Position numbers and translations under genes: made by a program
Notes under the pieces: model-generated
What the model was told of the DNA's origin: nothing
The model's database searches: none
What the model saw: the letters and a program-made list of their open reading frames with translations, nothing else
NCBI GenBank assembly: GCA_020860185.1
Contig: JAJBUT010000069.1
Span: 1 to 40,559, forward strand
Direction: 5' to 3'
DNA: 40,559 bases
From: Lachnospiraceae bacterium
Lineage (GTDB): Bacteria; Bacillota; Clostridia; Lachnospirales; Lachnospiraceae
In this document: piece after piece, positions 20,122 through 28,321 of the stretch
How the letters are laid out: each line of letters opens with the position of its first letter
Position numbering within the stretch: position 1 is the stretch's first letter

Positions 20122-21489
20122 CTATGGTTTCTGTATCAGTCTGACCGCAATCAGATTCGGATTCACACTGTCATAGATACGTCCGGAAAAGGCCTCGTGC
20201 GGCAGCGGATAAAACCTCTGCCCGCCGCGGACAAGCGGTTGATACAGCGGATCCGCGATCACTCCGATATAGCTTCCGAGCCGCCGTATCAGGTCATCCT
20301 CCTCCGGTGTGTAAATATCGCCCGGCCGAAGCAGTTCCTTCCCGATATCCAGCGGACAAAGTACATGCGCCTTTACGCCGTACTCCATCTCGATGGCAGC
20401 CGCCAGAGATGCGGAGCGCACGGCTTCACCGATGATAGCCAGCGGTTTTTCCGCATCCGGTACAGGTTCCGGCTCCGCCGCGGATCCAGTCTCTGATTTC
20501 CGCGGGAGTTCTTTCCCTTTCACTGCCGGGATCGACGTTTTCCTTCTTTGGAATGCAGTACTGGCATACGCCAGGCAATTGTCTGAAGACAGGACCGCAT
20601 CCCTGATAATATCTTCAAAACAGCCGGAAAACCTCTCTCCAACCGGAATCCCCGCCACATAAGGTGTCCCGAATCGCTCCCGCAGTGTCTTAGCGGCCGC
20701 GAGACCGCCGGCGGATACCACCAGATTTACCTGCGCCTGTCCGGCCATCCTGACGTCCTCCAGCGAACAGCCCATGGACAGACAGACACCGTTTGTCATT
20801 CCGCGATCCGTGATCCACTTCTGTATGGAGGCGACACTGCCGTTCAGAGAAAAATCAAGCGGCGTCGCGCCGATGATGTTTACCACACATCCGCCATCTC
20901 TGACAGCCGTCTTTTTTTCTTCTTTTATGCCGATGGCTTCCTCTGAATCCCTGCTCCCATATACTTTTTCAGCCTGATTCAACTTCCAATCCGGTTGTCT
21001 GTACGGTTGTCTGTATATCTGAGCAGAATGAATTTCCGGTTCCCTGACCGCATATTCCCTCACAATCCGTTCAAGCGCCATCGAAACGCCCACGGTATAA
21101 TCACGCATGCCATTCGCGGCAAAAGCAAAACAGCGGATTCCCGTTCTCCGGCTGACAATCGCCGCGATCGCATCCAGATCCGTGCCGATCATATAGGGAA
21201 TCGGCGCTCCGACCAGCGCGATAAACTTCGGATGCAGCTCCTGCGCCGTCTCAATCAGGTCATCGATCAGCTTGTCATCGTCGCCGAGAATGGCCTCCGT
21301 CTCGGAAATAGCCGATATATAGATCATGCTGTCCATATCATACCAGCGAGGCTCATCGTGCGTCGTGTAGGTCGAATTACACCCGGAAGCGTCATGCATG
21401 ACCACCATCCCGCCAAGCTCATAAAGAGCAGAACAGATACCGAACTCATCGGATGAATAGGTCGAAGTCAATCCTGTCACCTGTCTCAT
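20122..21489 (-). CDS. Nitrogenase component 1-type protein, NifK-like (copy B)
   Basis: GGMVVMHDASGCNSTYTTHDEPRWY...LGDDDKLIDDLIETAQELHPKFIALVGAPIPYMIGTDL, parallel to copy A. ATG overlaps the upstream stop as ATGA. Confidence 0.85.
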   Translation of the reverse strand: MRQVTGLTSTYSSDEFGICSALYELGGMVVMHDASGCNSTYTTHDEPRWYDMDSMIYISAISETEAILGDDDKLIDDLIETAQELHPKFIALVGAPIPYMIGTDLDAIAAIVSRRTGIRCFAFAANGMRDYTVGVSMALERIVREYAVREPEIHSAQIYRQPYRQPDWKLNQAEKVYGSRDSEEAIGIKEEKKTAVRDGGCVVNIIGATPLDFSLNGSVASIQKWITDRGMTNGVCLSMGCSLEDVRMAGQAQVNLVVSAGGLAAAKTLRERFGTPYVAGIPVGERFSGCFEDIIRDAVLSSDNCLAYASTAFQRRKTSIPAVKGKELPRKSETGSAAEPEPVPDAEKPLAIIGEAVRSASLAAAIEMEYGVKAHVLCPLDIGKELLRPGDIYTPEEDDLIRRLGSYIGVIADPLYQPLVRGGQRFYPLPHEAFSGRIYDSVNPNLIAVRLIQKP

Positions 21490-23072
21490 AAGCAGCTCTC
21501 GCACCCGTATCCCTTTCTCTGAATCACCGTCCGCCTGTCTTTTTTATGTAAAAACGCGTCTTCCATCAGTCCCATAATCTGCACAATCCCGTCAAAACCA
21601 TAGTATCCGCCGCTCTCCGCCACATTGACAAAGTAATCGGTTGCGGCAAAATATGCGGCTTTCTGACCGATCGCCAGAACCTTCGGCGCAACCTTTCCTG
21701 CGGCCTTTGCTTCTGCCGCTTTCTGTTCCTGCTCCACAGACAGTCCTATTCCTGCGCCCGGTTCCGTTTTTGTGCTCTGCGTTTCCGAACATTCCCGGTC
21801 GGTATCACAGCAATTTTCAGAACCGTGCAGGAACCGCATCGCCGGTCGGTTAGTGGACGATATCACGATACCGGGATATTTCTCCCGGATCCACTCAAAA
21901 TCCCCCCGATCCTCAGGCAAAAATGCGTCCGCGTAAATCTCTGCTACATGAAATCCGTATTCCAGAAGAAGTCTCGCAAAACTCAGAATACGAAACGTAA
22001 ATGTATAGTCAACCGCAATCGGCGTATCGCCGATCAGATCCTTCGCATGCGAGATCGCGCGGAGCGCCCGTTCCTGATCCGCCGTAAAATCCGGCCTGGG
22101 GATGTGAAGCTTTTCTGCCAGCCTGTTATAATTCTGTTCCAGTTCCCCAAAATCATAGCTGAAGGAAAGATAGACATATTCCTGCCCCAGCCTTTTTTTC
22201 AGATCCTCCGCGGCCATCAGCGCCGCCGGTTCATAGACCAGATTCAGAGGAGCTTTTGCCATTCCCAGATAATCCGCAAAATGCCTGCAGCGGTACAGGT
22301 CCCAGAATTCATAGCCGGCGTCCTCCACCATGCGAACTAACTCTGAAGAAGGGGACGTCTGCAGGTTGCTTCCGATCAGATTCACCCGTTTCGGTTCAAA
22401 CGGCTGCGGTTCCCACATGCTGTACATCTGAATCCGCATCTTCTGATCCGGCGTCAGCCCGCTCTTGCGCAGCGTCGGAATCATATAGCAGTCAGTAAAA
22501 TGAATTTCCGGAAAGCGCTCTCTCAGAACAGAAAACACCAGTTCCTGGTCATAGGCGAGAAAAAAATGCTGACAGCTGATAAACAGCAGGATCGCCTTCG
22601 GCTGATAACGGAGCTTCCGGATGATATCCGTAACGCCCTCGATCATCAGTTCCTCCATCCCGCCGTCCAGGACATTCTCCTCCCGAATCTGTATGGAAGA
22701 ATAGCGGTCAAGCGCGTTCATCTCCGCCGCGGTCAGGACAACCCCGCGCAGGCAGCCAAGCGCGCAGACAAATATCTGGTGTGACTCCGGAATCAGCATG
22801 CCGGTGTGAACGATATTCCATGTGCCGCGCGCAGGCGAACTGTACTCCAGCCCTTCATGGAAAGGAGCCGGAAACTGAGCATCCGCGATTGTCGTCTTCA
22901 CACTTTTCTGTTTTTCTGTCTCGCCAACCCGTTTCAGCAATTCGCTGTCCTCCTTTAATGGGGTCAGACCCCGGGAATTATTCATAAAATTTTTATAAAC
23001 ATTTGATAAATTTTCGGACACATGGTATGCATCACATCGCTTTTGCATAAAATTCGTAATTTGCGTCATCAT
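21486..23072 (-). CDS. Nitrogenase component 1-type protein, NifD-like (copy B); true start may be the TTG near 22940
   Basis: FVCALGCLRGVV and LLFISCQHFFLAYD; C-terminal AIGQKAAYFAATDYFVNVAESGGYYGFDGI; ends GYGCESCL. Strong RBS AAAGGAGG lies before a TTG (MLKRVGETEKQ..) rather than the upstream ATGs. Confidence 0.85.
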   Translation of the reverse strand: MMTQITNFMQKRCDAYHVSENLSNVYKNFMNNSRGLTPLKEDSELLKRVGETEKQKSVKTTIADAQFPAPFHEGLEYSSPARGTWNIVHTGMLIPESHQIFVCALGCLRGVVLTAAEMNALDRYSSIQIREENVLDGGMEELMIEGVTDIIRKLRYQPKAILLFISCQHFFLAYDQELVFSVLRERFPEIHFTDCYMIPTLRKSGLTPDQKMRIQMYSMWEPQPFEPKRVNLIGSNLQTSPSSELVRMVEDAGYEFWDLYRCRHFADYLGMAKAPLNLVYEPAALMAAEDLKKRLGQEYVYLSFSYDFGELEQNYNRLAEKLHIPRPDFTADQERALRAISHAKDLIGDTPIAVDYTFTFRILSFARLLLEYGFHVAEIYADAFLPEDRGDFEWIREKYPGIVISSTNRPAMRFLHGSENCCDTDRECSETQSTKTEPGAGIGLSVEQEQKAAEAKAAGKVAPKVLAIGQKAAYFAATDYFVNVAESGGYYGFDGIVQIMGLMEDAFLHKKDRRTVIQRKGYGCESCL

Positions 23073-23074
23073 AC

Positions 23075-23099
23075 GTACTTCGCAACAAGTGCGAAGTAC
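23075..23099 (-). other. Perfect 10-bp stem hairpin between nifH-like B and nifD-like B
   Basis: GTACTTCGCA-ACAAG-TGCGAAGTAC. Confidence 0.7.
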
Positions 23100-23121
23100 T
23101 ATCCTGAATGGCGCCTGAAAT

Positions 23122-23868
23122 TCAATTAATTATGACGCGCTGCACCAGACGTCGAAAGCTCTCCGCTATATCACTGTCCGGATACGCCTCCATCAGGGTA
23201 AGCTTCCTCTCGTCCGCATCCTGAATCAGCTCAGAAAACTTGAGGATGCCTGTAATTCCTGTCTGAAAATCAACGCACAATTCCAGAACCTTTTCTGTCT
23301 CGCGCTTTACATTGCGCCGGTTTAAGATAACGCCGCCAAGTGAGGCATAGCCGCGCCCCCGGAAATTCTGAATCGCGGTCGCGATATTCGCCGCCGCGTA
23401 GATGGACATATTCTCGCCGGATGTAACAATATATACCTTGTCGGCATAGCCGCTCCGCATCGGCATGGAAAATCCGCCGCATACCACATCGCCCAGAACG
23501 TCATAAAACACTATATCCGGACAGTATTTCTCATAAATACCCTTCGCCTCAACCTTTTCCAGTGCGGTAATGATCCCCCTGCCCGCGCATCCCATACCGG
23601 GAACCGGCCCGCCGGCCTCCACGCAGATCACCTCTGCGTAACCGATCCGTACAATCTCCTCCGCCGAAAAATCATTTTTCTTCTGCCGGAAAGTCTCCAG
23701 CACAGTCGGCAGCGGCTCCCCATGGCGCAGAGCGATGGTGGAATCCGCCTTCGGATCACAGCCAATCTGCATCACCCGGTAACCCTGCTGTGACAGAGCG
23801 ACCGCCATATTGGAGACAATGGTGGATTTCCCGATACCGCCCTTGCCGTATACTGCAATTTTTTTCAT
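23122..23868 (-). CDS. NifH-like ATPase / nitrogenase iron protein superfamily (copy B)
   Basis: [43 protein letters not shown] and [11 protein letters not shown]. Start at 23868 behind GGAG in the shared leader. Confidence 0.95.
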   Translation of the reverse strand: MKKIAVYGKGGIGKSTIVSNMAVALSQQGYRVMQIGCDPKADSTIALRHGEPLPTVLETFRQKKNDFSAEEIVRIGYAEVICVEAGGPVPGMGCAGRGIITALEKVEAKGIYEKYCPDIVFYDVLGDVVCGGFSMPMRSGYADKVYIVTSGENMSIYAAANIATAIQNFRGRGYASLGGVILNRRNVKRETEKVLELCVDFQTGITGILKFSELIQDADERKLTLMEAYPDSDIAESFRRLVQRVIIN

Positions 23869-23921
23869 GATAATCTCCATTCCGCCGCCCTTTGGTTGGC
23901 GGCACAAATAGCAATGAAAAA
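23866..23921 (-). promoter_or_regulatory. Leader copy 2: GC hairpin plus RBS immediately upstream of nifH-like B
   Basis: Minus strand: TTTTTCATTGCTATTTGTGCCGCCAACCAAAGGGCGGCGGAATGGAGATTATCATG, near-identical to 11140-11194. Confidence 0.6.
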
Positions 23922-24005
23922 ATCTATATTCTTTCACAGTGGCTCTCTCAAGAAAAAACGGAGTTAGGATTTTTCCATTTTACGCTAAAACGCCAGACAA
24001 ACCAT

Positions 24006-24443
24006 TTACAAAACCATAAGCAGCGTCCCCGCGCCGATCAGCACGCATCCTGCCAGTGATTTCGCGGTAAACTGTTCATGCAGAAACACAAATGCCAGAA
24101 CCAGGGTGATCACAACACTCAGCTTGTCAATCGGAACCACCTTCGAGGCATCTCCCATCTGCAAAGCCCTGTAGTAACACAGCCACGAAGCTCCCGTAGC
24201 GATACCCGACAGAATCAGAAATATCCAGCTCTTCCTGCTTATCTCCGTCAACCCGCTCAGCGTATGAGTGAGAAAAACCATCCCCCACGCCAGAATGACC
24301 ACAACAACCGTCCGGATCGCCGTTGCCAGATTGGAATTCACCCCATCAATGCCAATCTTCGCCAGAATGGATGTCAGTGCAGCAAAGATTGCGGACAACA
24401 GAGCAAAAACAACCCACATAACACTCACATATCCTTTCATCAT
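24006..24443 (-). CDS. EamA-family (DMT) half-size transporter
   Basis: 145 aa, hydrophobic: SAIFAALTSILAKIGIDGVNSNLATAIRT...YYRALQMGDASKVVPIDKLSVVITLVLAFVFLHE, a typical single EamA domain. Confidence 0.88.
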   Translation of the reverse strand: MMKGYVSVMWVVFALLSAIFAALTSILAKIGIDGVNSNLATAIRTVVVVILAWGMVFLTHTLSGLTEISRKSWIFLILSGIATGASWLCYYRALQMGDASKVVPIDKLSVVITLVLAFVFLHEQFTAKSLAGCVLIGAGTLLMVL

Positions 24444-24534
24444 AATACAAAGGAAAAATGACCTGTCAACGGATATTCACATCTACAGAATCATAACCCT
24501 TTCTCCCAAATCATAACATGTTTTACTGAAACGT

Positions 24535-25734
24535 CTAAAGTTTCTCATGCAAATACGGAAAGACCTCCACGCTTCTCTTTAAAATGCCTTTCAGGTACGC
24601 GATCATAACCCCGTAATTCGTAAACGGCACGCCCTGGTCGAGTGAACATTTCATGCGGTATTTCATCTCGCGCTCGTTCAGCATACATCCGCCGCAGTGG
24701 ATCACCATCTTATATCCGGTCACATCGTCCGGAAACTCCGTGCCGGAGGTCGTCTCAAAACGAATATCCTTCTCGGTATACTGCCGCAGCCAGCGCGGAA
24801 GTTTCACCGTGCCGATATCGTCGCACTGCCGATGATGCGTACAGCCCTCGGAAATCAGAACCACATCGCCGTCCCGCAGCTCATCGACCGTACGCACACA
24901 GTCCACGGCCGCGTTCAGGAATCCCTTATATCTCGCCATCAGAATGGAAAATGATGTCAGCAGAATATCACCCGGCACAATGCGCGCCACTTCCTCAAAA
25001 GCCTGACTGTCGGTGATCACGATCGACGGTTTCTTCCCGGTATTGCGGAGTGTTTCTGCCAGTCCGTTTTCCTTCACGACCAGCGCTGTCGCATCCGCCT
25101 CCAGAACATCACGGATCGTCTGCTGCTGCGGCAAAATCAGCCTTCCCTTCGGCGCAGCGGAATCAATGGGAACAACCAGAACGACAAAATCGTCCGGTGA
25201 GATCAGATCGCCGACGATCCGCAGGTGCTCGTCATCCGTCACCACCGATCTGCCGATCAGTTCCTTCAGCTCATAAATGCCCTCTTTATGAAGAGCACTC
25301 ACATAGATCTCGTTAGCAGCCGGTTCCGGATGCCTGTCAATCAGATCCAGCTTATTATAAACCACCACATAAGGGATTTCTTTCTCGGTGAAAAGAGAAA
25401 TCAGTTCCTCATCACACCTTTGCTTTCCCTCCGCCGCATCCACAATCAGGACAGCCACGTCCGTCTTGTTAAGCACCTGCCGGGTCTTTTTTACACGGAG
25501 CTCACCCAGACTTCCCTCATCATCAAATCCGGGTGTATCAATGATGACGACCGGTCCCATAGGCAGCAGCTCCATGGATTTGTATACCGGGTCAGTCGTC
25601 GTTCCTTTCATCTCCGATACGACCGCCAGATCCTGCCCGGTCACGGCATTCACCACGCTGGACTTTCCGGCATTCCTTCGTCCGAAAAAACCGATATGAA
25701 TCCGGTTGGCGGACGGTGTGCTGTTTAATCCCAT
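24535..25734 (-). CDS. hydF: [FeFe] hydrogenase H-cluster maturation GTPase HydF
   Basis: IGFFGRRNAGKSSVVNAVTGQ G1 motif, DTPGFDD, NKLDLID; C-terminal CTHHRQCDDIG...HCGGCML cluster-binding motif. ATG at 25734 behind AGGAGGTGT. Confidence 0.95.
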   Translation of the reverse strand: MGLNSTPSANRIHIGFFGRRNAGKSSVVNAVTGQDLAVVSEMKGTTTDPVYKSMELLPMGPVVIIDTPGFDDEGSLGELRVKKTRQVLNKTDVAVLIVDAAEGKQRCDEELISLFTEKEIPYVVVYNKLDLIDRHPEPAANEIYVSALHKEGIYELKELIGRSVVTDDEHLRIVGDLISPDDFVVLVVPIDSAAPKGRLILPQQQTIRDVLEADATALVVKENGLAETLRNTGKKPSIVITDSQAFEEVARIVPGDILLTSFSILMARYKGFLNAAVDCVRTVDELRDGDVVLISEGCTHHRQCDDIGTVKLPRWLRQYTEKDIRFETTSGTEFPDDVTGYKMVIHCGGCMLNEREMKYRMKCSLDQGVPFTNYGVMIAYLKGILKRSVEVFPYLHEKL

Positions 25735-25754
25735 ATTTACACCTCCTATTACAT

Positions 25755-25789
25755 AAAAAACCCCTGCGCCCAAAAACGGGTACAAGGGT
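25755..25789 (-). terminator. Intrinsic terminator/attenuator just upstream of hydF
   Basis: Minus strand ACCCTTGTACCCGTTTTTGGGCGCAGGGGTTTTTT, ending about 20 nt before the hydF start. Confidence 0.7.
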
Positions 25790-25937
25790 AACATAGCCGT
25801 TGCTTTCACATAAGCGGACATGACTGCTGCACAGTCAAAACCAGATAGTAAAAGCAGTTACTTTCTGCCACATTCACTTGTCTTCCCCTTCAGGTCTTAT
25901 TCCTTATGGTCAGATGAATGACTTCGGTTTTTTTTAT

Positions 25938-25966
25938 ATTATACGCCCGCGTCTTTCAAAAGTCAA
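25938..25966 (-). promoter_or_regulatory. Putative sigma-A-type promoter for the hydF leader
   Basis: Minus strand TTGACT (25961-25966), 17-nt spacer, TATAAT (25938-25943). Confidence 0.75.
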
Positions 25967-26061
25967 ACAAACATTTTAGCGGCTTGGTACAATATGATAT
26001 ATATATAAAACATAAGAAATGTCAGCATCGGCATGCAGCAGGTGAGAAAGCGAGGTCACAT

Positions 26062-26568
26062 ATGGAAAAAGGCTATCACGCCTGGGCGCCAGGCGAGCAC
26101 TACGGGTTTGACTGGATCGTACCGCCCTGTGAAGTCGGTTACGAAGGATCCGTAGAAAGAGCTTATGAATTTGATCTGGAGCACCCGATTGTCATAACCA
26201 GACAAAGCATCACAAAATATCCGTTTACGAAATGTTATGAACACTGCTGGATGGGTGCGACACATCTGGGTCCGGCTGATACTCTGCTGATCCACATGTA
26301 TCAGGACGGGGAAGGCGGCATGTACTGGCGATCCATAGTGGTCACATCAAAAGAAGGCGTTGATTTCGTAATTGCACACCAGCACACCAGGATGAAATTC
26401 TTTAAAGAGGCTGCCACACGAGAAGATCCGTGCGGCAGCCTCTTATTCAGGAACTGTCACATGCGCTCCGGCGCTGAGAATCCCAGCACACTGATTCCTG
26501 CTTCCAGCACGCGTTTCGTCAGCTCCAGCAGCCGGATATATCCCGCCTGCACTGTCTCATCCTCCTGA
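26062..26568 (+). CDS. Hypothetical protein of unrecognised family; 3' part runs through a terminator and into antisense argS
   Basis: MEKGYHAWAPGEHYGFDWIVPPCEVGYEGSVERAYEFDLEHPIVITRQ... looks like a genuine globular protein to about 26400; the downstream part is probably spurious. Confidence 0.5.
   Translation: MEKGYHAWAPGEHYGFDWIVPPCEVGYEGSVERAYEFDLEHPIVITRQSITKYPFTKCYEHCWMGATHLGPADTLLIHMYQDGEGGMYWRSIVVTSKEGVDFVIAHQHTRMKFFKEAATREDPCGSLLFRNCHMRSGAENPSTLIPASSTRFVSSSSRIYPACTVSSS
26405..26444. terminator. Strong intrinsic terminator downstream of argS
   Basis: AAGAGGCTGCCACACG-AGAAGATC-CGTGCGGCAGCCTCTT, stem with one mismatch. Confidence 0.8.
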
Positions 26569-28226
26569 GCGAGAATCTTCGTGGCATGATAAAAACGGTT
26601 GAACGCATTTGCCAGGTCATAAATGTAAGCACAGATCTTATGAGGCGCCGTCTCCTCAAACGCGTTCTCTATCACGCTGTTCCATTTGGCAAGCTCGAGC
26701 ATCAGATCCTTTTCTTCCGCTGCGCCGGCGGGCAGAATCTGCTTTCCGTCCGCACTGCGGCCGGCCGCCTGATATTTTTTCAGGATCGACTTGATACGGA
26801 CGATCGTATATAAAATATAGGGTCCGGTATTTCCCTCGAAGGAAGTGAACCGGTCGATATCAAAAACATAATCCTTGGAGGCCTGATTGGAAAGATCGCC
26901 GTATTTTATCGCAGCCAGACCGACAATCTTTGCCGTCTCCTTTGCCTCTGTCTCAGAGATGGAACGATTCTCCATGATACGGGCATAGACAGCTTCGTTG
27001 ACATCCGCGATCAGATGCTCCAGGCGCATCACGCCGCCGTCTCTGGTCTTATATGGTTTGCCGTTTTTTCCGTTCATGGTGCCGAAACCGATATGTATCA
27101 TCCGGGTCTCCGGTCTGACAAAACCGGCTTTTTTTGCCACACGAAATACCTGCGTAAAATGAAGCTGCTGACGCTTGTCCGCCAGGTAAATGTACTCCAC
27201 CGGAGAGAAGTCCCGTTCCCGTTCAATGATCGTACCGAGGTCAGAGGTGGCGTACAGAGCAGCCCCGTCCGATTTGCGGATGATACAGGGAGGCAGTTCT
27301 TTGGAGTCCGTATCCTCAGCGATATCCACAACCAGCGCCCCCTGGCTCTCATAGGCGAGTCCCTGATCCAGCAGGGACTGAATCAAACCCGGAATATAAG
27401 GATCCGCGTCGCTCTCCCCCTTCCACAGATCAAAATGAACATCCAGATTTTCATAATTTTTTTTCAGATCCGCGACCGACACATGCATGATGTGGTTCCA
27501 GATCGCCCGGCAGGGCGCGTATCCGCTCTGCAGCTTCAGTGTCGCCTCGTGCGCCCGCTCTCTGAACGCCTCGTTCTCTTTTGACTTTTTGCTTGCAGCC
27601 GGATAGATCTCCTCCAGTTCGCTGATGGTAAAGGGCGCTTCCGACGGATATTCGCCGGTGTAGCTCTCATCGAAGTATACCAGATCCGGTCTACGGTCGC
27701 GCAGTTCCTCAATAATCAGGCCCATCTGCAGTCCCCAGTCGCCGAGATGCACGTCTCCGATCATATGGTATCCCATATACTGCCCCATACGTTTTATGCT
27801 CTCTCCGATGATAGCAGAACGCAGATGACCGACATGCAGAGGCTTTGCGACATTCGCTCCGCCATAGTCCACAATGATATCCTGTCCCTGTCCGGTTTCC
27901 TCCAGGCCGAGCTTTTCATGCGTCTGCATTTCATTCAGATAATCCGCCAGGTATGCCTCCGATATTCTCAAATTTAAAAATCCCGGTTTGACAGATTCAA
28001 CGGAAGCGAACATTTTATTATCCTGCAGCCCTTGTGATACAGCGTCTGCGATCATAAACGGCGCTTTTTTATATGCTTTGGCAGCTGCCATGGCTCCGTT
28101 GCACTGAAACTCACATAAATCCGGCCGGTTAGAAAGCGTCGCTCTGCCGTATTTTGCCTCATACCCGGCGGACAGAAATGCATTTGTCACCTCCGCCGTA
28201 ATCAGATCAAGTATCTTTTTCATCAT
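26457..28226 (-). CDS. argS: Arginyl-tRNA synthetase
   Basis: VDYGGANVAKPLHVGHLRSAIIGE (HIGH-type motif) and a C-terminal anticodon-binding domain. Confidence 0.96.
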   Translation of the reverse strand: MMKKILDLITAEVTNAFLSAGYEAKYGRATLSNRPDLCEFQCNGAMAAAKAYKKAPFMIADAVSQGLQDNKMFASVESVKPGFLNLRISEAYLADYLNEMQTHEKLGLEETGQGQDIIVDYGGANVAKPLHVGHLRSAIIGESIKRMGQYMGYHMIGDVHLGDWGLQMGLIIEELRDRRPDLVYFDESYTGEYPSEAPFTISELEEIYPAASKKSKENEAFRERAHEATLKLQSGYAPCRAIWNHIMHVSVADLKKNYENLDVHFDLWKGESDADPYIPGLIQSLLDQGLAYESQGALVVDIAEDTDSKELPPCIIRKSDGAALYATSDLGTIIERERDFSPVEYIYLADKRQQLHFTQVFRVAKKAGFVRPETRMIHIGFGTMNGKNGKPYKTRDGGVMRLEHLIADVNEAVYARIMENRSISETEAKETAKIVGLAAIKYGDLSNQASKDYVFDIDRFTSFEGNTGPYILYTIVRIKSILKKYQAAGRSADGKQILPAGAAEEKDLMLELAKWNSVIENAFEETAPHKICAYIYDLANAFNRFYHATKILAQEDETVQAGYIRLLELTKRVLEAGISVLGFSAPERM

Positions 28227-28321
28227 ATATCTCCCTCGTATATAAATTTCCATGAGCTGCAAACGCAGCGCGTCCGCGCCCTGTTACTTTCTTTGTGCCG
28301 GACGCGAATTATTTCTGTCGT

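Noticed and set aside
16674-23868. Canonical nitrogen-fixation nif operon
   Set aside because: D/K-like proteins are too short and divergent and lack NifK's third ligand Cys; no nifB/E/N/V or nitrogenase regulators are present in the window. I therefore call them nitrogenase-like only.
28270-28310. GCGTCCG...CGGACGC inverted repeat between argS and the sortase gene as a T-box or riboswitch
   Set aside because: Simple hairpin consistent with a transcript end; no T-box sequence or antiterminator seen.
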